A stretch of DNA of 64,000 nucleotides, from NCBI RefSeq assembly GCF_019649055.1, contig NW_026570230.1, positions 434,001-498,000 on the forward strand. The letters run 5' to 3'. Both the position numbers and the translations under genes were made by a program. How positions within the stretch are numbered: the stretch's first letter is position 1; the number at the start of each line of letters is the position of its first letter. The DNA comes from Paramacrobiotus metropolitanus. Taxonomy: Eukaryota > Tardigrada > Eutardigrada > Parachela > Macrobiotidae. Under the pieces are notes generated by a model. It ran no database searches. It was given only the letters and a program-made list of their open reading frames with translations, and had not been told where the DNA came from. Of this stretch, positions 42,455 to 54,448 are shown piece by piece.

Positions 42455-43164
42455 CGTGGCGACTCTTCTGTGCAAAGCAAAAACTGTGCAAAACTGTCAA
42501 CCGACCAATGATCCAATCTAAAACGACGACAATAAATGTCGAAGTGTACGAAGTCACGCACTTGCCACTTGGCGACTTGTCACTTGTAGTTGCGATACTG
42601 GGATACTCGACTGATATTACGAACTCACCGTGGATACTTTTAGGCGAAACACTCTCGCATGCCTCCCTCGGCTGCTATACAAATTTTAAAAGAAGTACAA
42701 CCCGCATGCAGTTTTTTTATAAGTGCTTATTATTTTTATAATAGCAGCTTTCTCAAGTTTCAACTTGTAAATAAATAAACTGTAAAAAAATAACGGCAAC
42801 GTTAAAAAGTTATACAAAAATAACGGAAATATACGAGGACTTCGCCAGTCTCATGAGGTTGAGGGCCTGTCGCAGCGCTAACCCCCCATGCAGCCGCGGC
42901 TTTCGCAATGCGGACCTGCTAGGGGGCGCCTACGTCATATTTATCAACCTATCACTGTTTTTGTTTGGGTTTTCAGTTTTCAAAATTTCTCGATCTCACG
43001 TATTCTCACTTTTCAAATATTCTTCATACTTTTAATGGCGCACTTGCGATTCCTAGTTAATTTGTATTTACCAGTGGTCAACAAGTCAGGAAGTGGATAG
43101 TTTTCTCTGCTCTAGGTTTTCATTCCGGATGCGAGGGAATTAATTGTTACATTTACAAGTCAGG
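42455..43164. promoter_or_regulatory. Shared intergenic promoter region of MUS81 and RAD1
   Basis: The two start codons point away from each other across 710 bases. A locally GC-rich patch (42842-42935) contains GCCGCGGC, a CACTTGCG-type run and a TACGTCA half-site typical of CRE/ATF binding. The rest is AT-rich. The region has no coding content and must hold the promoters of both genes. Individual factor sites are not proven. Confidence 0.5.
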
Positions 43165-45264
43165 ATGCCTGGCAAAGTCAAGAGTGCTGATATTGCAATG
43201 ACAACGATTGATGGTACTCCTCCAGCCCCAGTCGCGGTTCCCGACCCGAAACCCCTCAATTTGGCTGATTATGTGTTTGTGGCCAAGATGGATAACATCA
43301 AGTCCGTTGTGAATATATTGAAATGTATTCAGATTCGCGAGGTAAGCCAGAACATGCAATGATTAATGGAATCAGCTGCTTTAAACCGATGACAGATGTT
43401 CGAGTGTTAAGCTGTGTAAACTGTAATTTGTAATGCTGCAGTTGGTGAGTTTGTGAGTGCCAGCTGCTAATCTTGAATCTTTGAATTGGCGTGACCTGTT
43501 TGTGTGCTCCATGTTTTAGTTCGCTACGTTACATATCACGGAACGCGGGATTCACGTTACTGTGGAAGACGTTGGAAGTTTCCAGGGAAGTACTTACCTG
43601 AAGAAAGAGCTGTTTAGTGGATATCACCTAACGAAAGCTGCCATCAACTTCAAGATCAAAATCAAAACCCTGGTTGTGAGTGACTGTCTAGTACTGTACA
43701 CTGGCTGCAGTACTTCATTGTTTTTTGGTTGTGAATTTCTCGCTGTATGCTCGTTTTCGTTATAATTATTGTAGTGGCAGTAAATGATAATTTTTTAGAA
43801 ATGGTTTAGGTGCAGTACACAGCCTATTATTCCGCAGGGGCAATACAGTCTTCGATATCTCAGTTACGACTGGTTACGTTTTGAGCTTTTCTTGGATAAG
43901 TCTATGTTTATAGGTAAATAAGCTAACCGTAAGCTATAGTAGTGGAAATGGCTGTCAGTGTCCGGATTTCTTGTTGTGAGTGTTCATACTGTACATGTTA
44001 CGAACTGCATTGAGCTATGCTTATATAGATATATAGATATACACTAATCAGTCATTATGAGAAAGTGTATTACTAATCAGTGTTGGCTTGATTATTAACT
44101 GTTATATTTGCTGTATGTTTACATGTCTTTTTAAATTTGGAAAGCTTTTGACAAGGATTTCATCTCTGTAGGAATGCATGCAGATGTGTATGAGCCCTGC
44201 GGATACAACGGGAAGACTGACGTACCAGGGCGCTGGACGGCCCTTTTCGGTTCTGCTGTCGGAGGCCGGTGCCCGGCATTTTACCGAATGCAAGATTAAC
44301 ACACTGGAGGGCGGGAGGGATGATGTGTTCCCCTTTCACACTGACGATCTCGTCTGCCGCATCATCTCCACTGTAAGAGGCTTCTGATTTCGCAGCTTCT
44401 GATAGTTGTTTATCTACGTTAGTTCGGTCACCAAACGTTTTGTCAGTCATTTTTTGCCGTTCTGATTCCTTTTGTGTTTCGAATTTAGTCGGATTAGTTT
44501 GTGTTTTACATAGTTAATTTTGACATTTAACGTTTTAGACTATCTGTACTACACGTACAGTCCACGCTCCACATTGATGCAGTGAACAGTGTAATACATT
44601 ATTTTTTTAATTTCTTATTGTACTTTTACCGTTAAATAGGTAGCTTTTTTGAATGGTTGTTTTGTTAGGATGAATGTATTCGTGATGCATTTACCACGCT
44701 TCTCGCCTTTCCTATTAATTCCTTCGAGATCTCCGTGCGCAATACCTCGGCAAACTTGACATTGAAGACGACATCCGACAACGTTATTTCAGAAGTAATC
44801 ATCGATAAAGGTACATGCAAATTATAAAACTAAGTGTTTATACTCGTATCAGTGCTGTAACCTCAGAATGTTGTTCAATTTTTGTTAGTTTCTCATTTCG
44901 TTTCTTTTCCAGATTCGGATTTGGTTGAGTCTTTTGTCTGCATCAAAGAAGGCACCTACAGATACAGGCCCAAATTGATGAAAAACGCTATTAAACCACT
45001 GCAGATTGCCCAGAAAGTATCGCTGCGCATTGACGATACCGGCACTATTTTGCTGCAGTTTATGGTCAAAACGGACACCGATGTTGACTGCTTTGTTGAA
45101 CTTTTTGTAAGTTGTGGTACTTACTTGTTTTGATGAATGTATAGTTGCCCACCTCTTCTCATGTGGCGAATCTTTACAGCAGTAAAGCTTATTCCCGTAT
45201 TTATATTTGCAAATTTGTTTCTTTATAGTGCGCTCCTGAACTTGATCTGGACGAAGACATCTGA
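43165..45264 (+). CDS. RAD1: RAD1, subunit of the 9-1-1 checkpoint clamp, six exons
   Basis: RAD1 forms the PCNA-like ring with RAD9 and HUS1 that is loaded at damaged DNA and activates ATR signalling in the nucleus. Exons are 43165-43341, 43520-43675, 44172-44372, 44669-44810, 44913-45106 and 45229-45264. All junctions are GT-AG with matching phases, giving 301 residues (human 282). Family-specific segments are YVFVAKMDNIKSVVNILKCI, TERGIHVTVED, a CKINTLE box in exon 3, SFEISVRNTSANLTLKTTSD in exon 4 and DCFVELF with an acidic end PELDLDEDI. The N-terminus has about 25 extra residues, Ala/Pro-rich. The start ATG lies in the context AGGATGC. MUS81 is divergent on the left. Confidence 0.93.
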
Positions 45265-46375
45265 AACTGGTCTGAGACGAAAGTGATTGGTAGTTTGGAC
45301 TTGCAAAAGATCGGCAGTTTGAAATTGATTATTTGTAGCCAGAATGACCTCTGGACTACACTTTTTCGGGAAAGTGTTCGGATTTGACAGTGGAGCAAGG
45401 CGGCTTGTGTTCTGGATAACCGTCGCGATCCGGTGTTTCCGTTATTTTGAATTCTGTTTTTATGCTGAACTGAACAACCTTCGCGCTGGTTCGTGGTTTT
45501 CTTTGCCGTACATCGAAAATGATGTTTCTAATTTTTGGTTGGACAGTGTTTTTGCACTAATTCCTGTATGGTACTAGTATTATTTATGAAATGTGTAACC
45601 AAGATATATAGGGTTACCCTATATACCTTGATGTAACTAAAATGGTTGTGTTACTTGTTTTGATAATTCCGCCGCTGTTGCTTCCCACTGGAAATAGATC
45701 TTTGGCATAAAATAACTACGGAAAGTAACAAATGTCTTTAATTCTCAAGTTATCGATGTTGTTACTGTCGCAGCTGTGCACAATCAGTTTGCCGGTTTCA
45801 AGCGGCTTTAAAAAGAGAAAACGATACAGAAAATTGCATTTCAGTGCGCGAAATGTCAGTGAAAGTACTCCGAAATTGGTTTCTACCAAGTACAATAAAT
45901 TATGAAAGTAATGTACCGTACCGGAACTTCAATTAACGATGTCTACTCTAGAGTGGACGGATCACAGCGGTAGATGTGTTGTACACTTGTGTGCATGGAC
46001 TATGTCACGACCCACAATGGTCAGACAAACTTGACAATATAACTGTGAATATGCAACAGATAAAAAAATGTTTTTGTATAAAATGTGACATCTGGAACAA
46101 AGTTAAATAACAATTGGCATGAGCGCTCGTATCACGTACGTATGATGAATCATTCAGGTTGTACTGACATTCTGGCAAATCAGCATCGGTATTGAAACTT
46201 GAAAGAATCGACGTCCACTGGTCGAATCAACCTCATAATATCTGTACGAGTACTGTGCTATGAGTGAACTTGCTACGCATTGCCAAATGACAAATTAGGC
46301 GATTATGTGCTCGGTCTGTTTTCTGTGCCTAATTTTGCAACTTATCTACAAGTTTACAACTAATTTTTGTTTACG
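45265..46375. other. Intergenic region right of RAD1
   Basis: The RAD1 3' UTR probably ends within the first few hundred bases. The rest is AT-rich, and I see no gene or repeat. Confidence 0.5.
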
Positions 46376-46947
46376 ATGTGCGCTGAAGCAACATTCGACG
46401 ACAGGATCAATCAGATCATCGTGTCGGTGCAGATGATGCTTCCTGCGGGACGCCAGGAGGACGCGCTGCGTGCCATCGTCGCCCGCCTGAACAGCCTGCT
46501 GAGCATCCATCAGGATCCAGCCAGTATCCCAGCAAGCAGTTCATCATCGCCTGCAACCGGGAGCGCCGAGGTGACAACAAACGCGGGTGGAAACAGGACA
46601 GGTAACAAGCAACCCCGACTGAGGCTGACCGCCTCGTTATTGTGCAGCAGTATGACAGGCAGCTAGCGCCGGACGATAGGGTCGAGTTTGTACACGTTAA
46701 TTTTTTGGGGCATATCAGTTTTTTTCAAAAATGTGAATTGTCCCCACAGACTACAGTAAACCAGCTGGCAGTATTTTTTACGTGTTGCATCTTTCTAATG
46801 TCTGGCTTCTGCTATGTTCTTCGTATCATCCCTAAGTACTCCGTATATCCGGCATGCATCCTGTCGCTGTTTACCGTAGTATTTCTGTATGATCCGCTGC
46901 CGTACCCTTATGGTATTCCTATAGCGTACATATTGTACCTTATGTAA
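46376..46947 (+). CDS. Small two-exon gene: shared N-terminal domain plus two membrane segments
   Basis: Exon 1 (46376-46601) encodes about 55 conserved residues beginning MCAEATFDDRINQIIVSVQM and containing MLPAGRQEDALRAIVARLNS, then a Ser/Ala/Thr-rich linker. It is clearly related to the first exon of the DNAJC9-like gene at 63658-63421 (MLPHGQKTEALRSVIANLNS). Exon 2 (46756-46947, acceptor CCACAGACTACAG) continues in frame with two hydrophobic stretches (QLAVFFTCCIFLMSGFCYVL and ACILSLFTVVFLY), so the protein is probably a double-spanning membrane protein of about 138 residues. AATAAA follows at 46973. An upstream acceptor choice would give a stop, which favours this join. Family and function are unknown. 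Confidence 0.55.
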
Positions 46948-47074
46948 GCCACATGCATTCCACAAAGAAATCTAATAAACCATGAGCCCAGGAAATTTAA
47001 AAAAAAAGCCTAAGAAGTTTAACAGAATACATGAGCCATGATACACCAGCCCTAATTATATATTATGTTAATCT

Positions 47075-47141
47075 GCTCATAGCCTGGTGGTAATACGTTC
47101 GGCTTTTGAACTGTATGCCTGGGTCGATTCCCAGATGAGTA
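47075..47141 (+). repeat. tRNA-derived sequence (SINE head or tRNA pseudogene)
   Basis: The sequence reads like a tRNA: an A-box-like TAGCCTGGTGGTAATAC, an anticodon-arm-like CGGCTTTTGAACTG and a T-arm CTGGGTCGATTCCCAG with a perfect 5-base stem. The ends CTCAT and ATGAG pair. The anticodon loop is too long and the T loop lacks one base, so it is not a functional tRNA. The A-rich sequence that follows (47160-47210) fits the body or tail of a tRNA-derived SINE. The anticodon would be Gln-like TTG. Confidence 0.5.
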
Positions 47142-47254
47142 ACTTTTATCTCATAAAATCAAACCAAAAAAAGTATAAAATTTTCAAAATACCAAAAATA
47201 ATTTCCAATAGCCTTAAAAATCTCCCAAGTGGAGTTTGGCTACTGTTGGTTCGA

Positions 47255-47282
47255 TAATAATAACAATAATAATAATAATAAT
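47255..47282 (+). repeat. AAT microsatellite
   Basis: About nine AAT units with one AAC interruption. Confidence 0.9.
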
Positions 47283-47718
47283 GAGCGATACTCCGCGAAT
47301 GCAGTAATACTCGTAATACGCGAAGTCCATAAGATACTGAAATTACGTAACAATAATAACCAAACGTGTAGTCTAGACAGCTGCAGGATTCATATTAATT
47401 TTTCATATTACGTAAAAATTAATATACTTTGAGAATATGGTGGGATACGCTACTCAGTGGTTAAAGTGATTACTTGAGTTCGTACATTATCGAGAAAATT
47501 TTAAAATATCTATACAAAATACGGTGTACCTTGCGTGCAAGGTAAGACTACTAGTCTGGTATTTGTAATGATATTACTGTAATCGTAACTACCGAGTAAA
47601 ATTTTATATCTGCATGCATGCGTGTCACCTCCGGAGCCCACAATATCTTGCTGTATTCGTATTGTATACATACGCAGTCCTTTTGCACTAACTGTAACGT
47701 TGTGGTTATCGTGTACAG

Positions 47719-48212
47719 TGCGTGTGCTGGCCGAGGCTAGTTCATCTGGGCGTCGCCGTGCTCGATCGGAAACCGGCGACGGCGGTTCACCCTCCCCGAA
47801 GCGGCTTAAGCGGACTGCCGAGCAGCACACCAAGAGATCCCTCTCCTGGGCTGACCCACCGGTCACTCATGCCAATGGTCAGCCAGTCAACCGCCGCCCT
47901 GCACCACCAGCGAACGGTGACAGCACCCCACCCATTCCCCTGCGCGATGATAATGGGGCACGCAAGTACAAGTGCCCCCGGTGCCCGCAGACCAAGCAGC
48001 GAACGAAGGAAATTACGGAGCACCTCGGAAACCATATGCATGGCGGGGAGGGGAGTGAGCACTGCAACCAGTGCGATTTTGGGACAAATTCCAAGTACAG
48101 TCTCAACTGGCATCTGAAACTGCACGCCAAGGCGATCGAGTATGACAGCACCGGCGCAGCAGCGTTCAGTCGTGCCGGACCGGGGAATACTGCGCAATGT
48201 GTCCGCTCCTGG
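47719..48212 (+). CDS. C2H2 zinc-finger gene, partial
   Basis: The exon probably begins after the acceptor GTGTACAG at about 47718 and ends at a GTGAGT donor near 48212. It encodes a Ser/Arg/Pro-rich stretch with a basic nuclear-localisation-like SPKRLKR, then two Cys2-His2 fingers: CPRCPQTKQRTKEITEHLGN with the second His two residues on, and CNQCDFGTNSKYSLNWHLKL with the second His next. Both have C-x2-C-x12-H-x3-H spacing. The protein is likely a nuclear DNA- or RNA-binding factor. I could not join the 5' exon or the downstream exons with confidence. Possible later exons are at about 48361-48440 and 48504-48717. Confidence 0.6.
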
Positions 48213-48503
48213 TGAGTGATGACAATAAGGGCTTACGAGTACCCGCTGCATTCATACAAAAGCTGTGCATTAATGCTCTAGAAACAACTGTACAGATATA
48301 TTGTTGAAATCTCATGTTTAACGTAATTTGATTCAGATCGTTATCAAGCTGGTGTTACAGGGCGCGCAGGATCATCGCGGTAACACCCACCATCAGCTGG
48401 GACACCCGCCAGGGAGAATTCGGTTGAACTTTAGTAGTAAGTTATCGTTAATTTAAGAGGCATACGCTGAAATTTTTAACCGGTGTGTTTTGCCATTCTG
48501 TAG

Positions 48504-48717
48504 AATTAAGTACTCGCGGTTGTATGGATTAGACGGAATGGGTCAGCTTATGCTGGTTTGGATGTGTGCTTTTCGGTATGGGTGTAAATGCGCACAGGAC
48601 GAAGAACGAGCGTGGTATCTCAAGTACGGGAAGCTATTGCTGAATCGCTGGTTGAGGAGGGAACAAAATCGGGCGAATGTTGAATGGACAGAGACGGTGT
48701 TGGATCACGTACTTTGA
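48504..48717 (+). CDS. Possible terminal exon of the zinc-finger gene
   Basis: An open frame follows the acceptor CATTCTGTAG at 48503 and ends in a stop at 48715-48717. It encodes about 70 residues rich in Trp, Arg and Leu (YSRLYGLDGMGQLMLVWMCA, WYLKYGKLLLNRWLRREQNR). Composition and acceptor suggest an exon, but the phase with the preceding candidate exon is not resolved. No family is recognised. Confidence 0.3.
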
Positions 48718-48863
48718 ACGAGCGCTGGAAGCTTTGCGCAGTGCTCGGCTGTGTCGGAAATGATGGCATGTCTGTGTGTAATGAAAATACGGATAACAAT
48801 CCTAGCTTAACCCCCTGGCGCGTTTTTGACCTGGTGTCTGCGTTGTTTTGAATTTTCTTTATT

Positions 48864-49214
48864 TTGTGGTTACCCGAACAGATACTTAAAACTTTATTAA
48901 TTTTGACTCTCGCCGTGTATATTGTTATACCATATCATAAGTGGATCGTTTTTATGCACATTGTGCGGTTTGTAAAGCACATCCACAATTCTCCAGTCTT
49001 CCTGTCGCACTGCGCCGGCACCTTTGGTGAACACCTTCTTCGAGGCTACATTGTCTTCACTGATGAACATGAAACTGTCCGTTTCGCCGATCTCCTACAT
49101 GTCCTTAGCTTGGCGCTATACCAAATAATTCCCCCAGCCAAGCCGCGTCCGCGAATTTCCGGCTGGAGATATCCAGAACCGGCATATCGTCCCGATCCGG
49201 ACGACGGAAAGTGA
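48864..49214 (+). CDS. Uncertain ORF with hydrophobic N-terminus
   Basis: An open frame of about 116 residues has a hydrophobic start (LKTLLILTLAVYIVIP), a middle that looks globular (RFADLLHVLSLALYQIIP) and a Pro/Arg-rich end. The first codon is a non-ATG, so it would need an upstream exon. It may equally be a chance frame. No homologue is recognised. Confidence 0.2.
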   Translation: MWLPEQILKTLLILTLAVYIVIPYHKWIVFMHIVRFVKHIHNSPVFLSHCAGTFGEHLLRGYIVFTDEHETVRFADLLHVLSLALYQIIPPAKPRPRISGWRYPEPAYRPDPDDGK

Positions 49215-49466
49215 ATCCCTCAATCGCGGAGGTTGCGGCATACTGAAATGCACACAAACCGTCGTATTTATTCTGTACATTTTATTACCAACCAAAACTT
49301 TAAATTTTGGCTCCAGGCGTTGAGAATGGCAAGAGTCAAATCAGTTACACATTTTCAAAAGTTTATGAGTAATTGTTTGGGCAGGCAGTTCGATTGAAGA
49401 CAAGTTACAACGACTTTTCTGATGATGTTGCGGGACTTCTGACATCGACCGACAAAGCTGCGTATC

Positions 49467-49706
49467 ATGATGGGCATATATAAAGAGCAGCAGCTGGTCG
49501 GCTTCGGCATCATAACGGCGGAAATGGCCATGTCGGCGTGGCGTTACGGTGGGGGCACCGACGAGACACTGCAGTACCTGTATCACCTGCATGACCACCA
49601 CTTTCCTGTGCAGATGTTCATGGACCGCTATCACGCTCTTATCGGGCTGGGAAGCGGGTCTCGTACTCGCTACATAGACCACGGTCCCGTACTCGCTACA
49701 TTATAA
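49467..49706 (+). CDS. Uncertain ORF, possibly an exon
   Basis: An ATG-started frame of 79 residues has ordinary protein-like composition (GFGIITAEMAMSAWRYGGGT, LQYLYHLHDHHFPVQMFMDR). Its end is a short direct duplication (CGTACTCGCTACAT twice, 49662-49702). A TATATAAAG lies just downstream of the ATG (49475-49483). It is not recognised and could be a gene remnant. Confidence 0.25.
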   Translation: MMGIYKEQQLVGFGIITAEMAMSAWRYGGGTDETLQYLYHLHDHHFPVQMFMDRYHALIGLGSGSRTRYIDHGPVLATL

Positions 49707-52700
49707 TTCGAGCGAGCGAAATTCTCGTTCGCATATTCATTCTCTTATTTTAAATCACTGATATTTAGGAACAGTCACACATCAGTCCAAAATTGAGGAA
49801 AGTGTGGATATTTGTAGGAAGTGGAGAGTTTTCATATGTATTCCAAATGTTTTCTGTTACGCTCGCGTTGTTTGTACTTTAATTTTTTATGGTGTATTCG
49901 TAACTGGGCAGCATCAGCAGTTCTGCAGGTTGTGTACCTTGTATTAATGAATTAAGTTTTGCTGTGCTGGCACAGGAAACACAGGTGTATTGGATTGGTG
50001 GTGTATCTGCAGCAGCCTAGCAAATATCATCTAACTTGGTTAAATCGTCTAACCATGGTCCACTTACAGGCCGACCGAAAGGTCACGCTGTTGCTGGCGA
50101 TACGGCAGAAGCAGTCGTTAATCAGGGAACGGCGCTGCATATTCTGACTGCAGAAGTGATCCCTTTACTGCATTTCTCCTCTAAATATCGCCTGAATCTA
50201 ATTCGTTTTCCTATATGAGCATGTCGAAGAAGTGTAATGCAGGCAAGTTTTGTACAGCAAAACATTTGTGCGCGAAGGATCAGGATCATGACCGGCAAAA
50301 ATTCCATAATGTAAGAACTGGCAAGCAATGGGATATTACATCGCCAAAACGCTGACTATGTTCTAATAGGTACGCAGCTGACTACGTACAGCAAAACTGA
50401 CATAAAGTATTATAGAAGTTGTGGAAAACTATGAATATTAAAATACGGCAGCGAAACAACAACCGTCGCAGAGGTACTGTTTCTGTACATATGTTCCCGC
50501 GCGTTTGGCTAATATGGCAACAGCCAGATGAGCTGTTTGATTTATGTAAACTTGATTTATGTTGGATTTATCTAAATTAATTTAAAGATGCTTGCTGTTT
50601 TCAGTCTTTTTTAATGTGCAGCACCATAAGAATTTGAATTTCCATTTATAAGTTGATACTCGTATACATACAGATGTTCACCGAAATCGTCGCCGGGAAG
50701 TCTAACGCAGTACAAAACAATGTTTTATAAATAGCGGAAATTTGTATAACGATGCAGTTGCACCGTCACACGTATAAGGTCATGCACTTAACAAAAAAAT
50801 ACCAAGAAGTGCAAGTTTACAATGCAAATCTATTTTCGTCCTTATATAATGCGTTAAAGTTGCCTTTTCAACCAAGTTCAGAAGAGCCAGCAAAAAATTC
50901 TTCCCCTGGAGTTGCCCATGCTGCCGATCCTAAGCCACGTGATAGGATGACAATACATTTTAACGATTGCCAATAACATCTAACATCCAGATCGATATAA
51001 GTGCACAGTATCCAATTTTCTGCTTATCCGTTTTCCAGGTACAGCCGCACACTATTGTGGCGTGTATAAGCCGCAAAATATAATTTACCCAACTGCACAC
51101 AAATTCATTTCTAATTTTCTATATCCGCTGTATAAACAGTTGGAGAAAGCCGTCCCTTACTCCTTTCGTGCTTACTCATAAGGTTCTCTTCAATAAACAC
51201 CGACACCTCGGCAGAAATTTCTCTATAGACCTTTTTACCCGCTCTTATGCGACGTATGAAAAACGTAAGTAAACTTGCCAATTTATTACACTCAGACGTC
51301 TGTAACGCTGGACCATGTTGATGTTATTTTAACCCGGTTCTATTCTAGAACAAAGCGCCCATGTCTTATTCATCCAAAAGATGTCCTTTGGATGGGTGTT
51401 TTTTGAGTTTCAAAAAGCCATAATATAGTTCCGTAGACCATGTATTTTAGACGTGAAAATGTACATAAAAAGGGGCTCCATAAGTATACTGAAACATGCC
51501 ATTCTAAAGACGGCGTGTTGTGATCCGACGATGTCTAAAGCACGTCAAAAAATTGCTTGCCGTAGAACCGGGTAATGCATGCTTCTGCGACATACCGATA
51601 CACTTGGCTGGACTGTTTTAATTAAAAAGTTTTAAATGACGAACTTGCTACGTTTGCTTACATCCACTTATTCCAGAATCCTGACCCTCCCAAAGTTTAT
51701 GAATAGCCGGTGCAACTTTTAAAGTTATTAACTGTAAGTACTAATGGTAAGTGCTGTAAGTAGTAAGCACTACTGGAGCTTTTTGTAAATGAAATTAATT
51801 AGCTTACGATATTCTGTTGGGTACTGTGTGAGCTTTTTCTGCAACATTAATATTGCTTGGGAGTGTATCATTGTGCCTGTATTGCATATCCAGCTGATAC
51901 TACCCACGAGTCAGTATTCAACCTATTCGTGTATTACATTATGAATATATGCAGATATTTTGAAATTGGGCTATCATATGTATTGTACAGCACTGCATAT
52001 TACATTTACAAGTAATTTTCTTTGCAGTATTGTGACGCTTGAGTGAATAGATTATTACGCATTTCGTATTAGGATAGCCTGCAATTTGTTGCGCGTGTCA
52101 TAATTCAATTATAAGTACTGCATGCTGTTGGAGAATATGAGTCATTCTTTTGGTTGCGTTTCGGGACAATTTGTCACACGGGATCGTTATTCGTTAGTAA
52201 CTATAATATTGCGATTACTACTCTAGTATTTTGCTACCATCGTAAGCCATTGTATCTCGCATGATTAATATTGCTCACCTGGAACCAACACTTGAAATTT
52301 AGTGCTGACGTCGAATTTCTTGTGGAAAGTACGTTGACCAAGGTGTCATTACCATGAAGCAGCGATAGAGAATAGATTACTAATAACTTGTGTAATCATT
52401 CCTCAATATTTTTCATTAATAAATTTTCTGTGCAATACGCAGTCCCGTAAAAATTTATTTATTACCTATTACAGTACAAGTTTACAACAAACAACAGCTT
52501 GTGTTGACGGAACAAGAATATCACTAAAGGGTACCTAATCAAGTCATGTCGTATATTTTTTATTTATTCCCAGATTCATACAATTAATCCAACATTTTCA
52601 AAATACTATTTATACACTCTCTACACATCGATTGCATCTGCGTCCCGATTGGAAATGTTGATGCAAAAAAGTTACGAAATTATTTTAGTTATGGACCATC

Positions 52701-54448
52701 AGAATTTTCTTCGAGTTTGTCTTTGTTCGTTAACTAATTACCCTGCAGAGAATCGTTTAGATCTGGAACTTTTTTTAAACTGCGAAAGTCTAGTGCAATT
52801 AATAATTTTATTTGCGGAAGTATCTTTACACCGCGCTTATCAGCATAATTTTTCTAATATTTAGAGGCAATGGTCTTGGTCCGTCGTAATGCCAAATTAC
52901 ACCAGTAAATCACTTCTTGTCTCCTTTTTTTTGAATTTTTTCAAAGAAAGTTTTCAAAATGTTTGCATATTGTTATACCTAATTTGTAATAGTTTCAGGA
53001 CACAAAATTATTTTTGTTACTAATATCGTTGCTATGCTGTAAAGAAGCAAAAAAGTTCTTCGGAGTGCTCCACGATTAAGGCTTCGCACATCAGTATCAG
53101 AACCCTGTCCTCTTCTGCAGCTTCCATCATGCATCGCTGTAAGAAAACCAGAATCCTTCGTGGGTGTAGATGTTATGCCGATGGCTACCTTAAAGTAATT
53201 TGGCTTTGCGTTAGAGAGTTAAACTGGAGAAAGCGTACCACCAAAAGTCAGCAAAAGAGGTACCCCAAGGTACGCCACATTGCGAAAAATCAGACAGATG
53301 AGTAAAAAGGATTTCGAAGCTGCCCCAATAATCTGTGTTTGATTAGCTATCCACCTGATATATTTTAGCGGGGATGGCTTTTAGCTGGACGCTTTACAAT
53401 GGCGCTCAAGTTTTGGTTCCTCCAAAGGTAGCCTGTTCCGACCATCTCCTGTTGTCCTTCGTTAAATTTCCAGAACGGAGACGGGAAGCTCTACGCTTAT
53501 GTGTTTATAGAGAGCGACGCTCATCCCCAAACACAAGCGGCGCGTCAGAAAGTCAATAGGTTGCGTCCCACGTCTATGGGAATTTTTTATGTAAAATAGT
53601 GCAAAACCCATGTTACGATAATGTGCGCCAGTTTTTAATTGGTAATTAAAGTTTATGTAAGTTAGGGGTGCTCTGACTCATGCTGACTGCCACCCAGAGG
53701 GGGCATTGACTCGGCCATCGGCCCACTGATACAGTTATGAATGCCCTATTTTTTAAAAATGATTTCATATTTTTCATTTCACAATTTATATACGGACGAC
53801 ATTACTTGATTAGGCACGTAGCAATCAGACGTGCATATTGCAAATTTATTTTGCGCTTATATCTGAGTTCGGTATCAATGCAGAATTGATGCCCTTCTGC
53901 TGCATTATTACGACGCGCTTAACTGAACCAAAAACGTGTTTAGCGACTTTAACTATTGAATGGTATAAATGTTAAGCATCTAATTGTCTATGAGAAATTA
54001 CGTCGTAAGTAACAAAAATCCCTTTAGGAGTAAATTTTCTTAAGAAAGGTTCAGGATGTGAACCATTTGACTCATCCTTATATGATGCACATGCTGAGTT
54101 TGCTGATTTGGCAGAATGATCGCTTAATCAATGCCACGAAATGCTTGTCGCGACGCCTACATAGACAGTTATGCAAATGACTTGTCACATAAAAACATGA
54201 TCCCGCAGACACAACCATTTCCATTGGTTCGATGTTTACTTTATATTTAGTGTACCGCGTCTAGCTCGATAATATGTTACCACGCGTTCGTTATTATTGA
54301 TCCGTTTTTGGCTAACATCTTTCCGTGATCGGTTCCGTTTACAATAAATTCATATCGTTTTCAGATAGCGCCGACACCTGATCGATTACAGACGACATTT
54401 GGCAGGACGTTTTAGCAGTTATTAAACTTCTATTATAAAGCAACTCGA
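49707..54448. other. 4.7 kb without a clear gene
   Basis: This stretch is AT-rich. It has several short open frames (for example 50752-50976 and 52649-52864), none with splice signals, family similarity or biased composition that would support coding. The last few hundred bases should hold the promoter and 5' UTR of the LIM gene. I see no large repeat. Confidence 0.5.

Noticed and set aside
46640-46690. A middle exon in the small membrane-protein gene, after the acceptor ATTGTGCAG
   Set aside because: Joining exon 1 to it gives an immediate stop. The direct join to 46756 is open and gives a plausible protein.
47075-47141. A functional tRNA-Gln gene
   Set aside because: The anticodon loop is one base too long and the T loop one base too short, so it is called tRNA-derived instead.
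50752-50976. A 74-codon ORF starting MQLHRHTYKVM
   Set aside because: It is a single short frame in AT-rich DNA with no splice or family support. It may be chance.
53374-53559. Small ORFs in 52600-53560
   Set aside because: They are short, unsupported by splice sites or recognisable motifs, and within chance expectation for this length.
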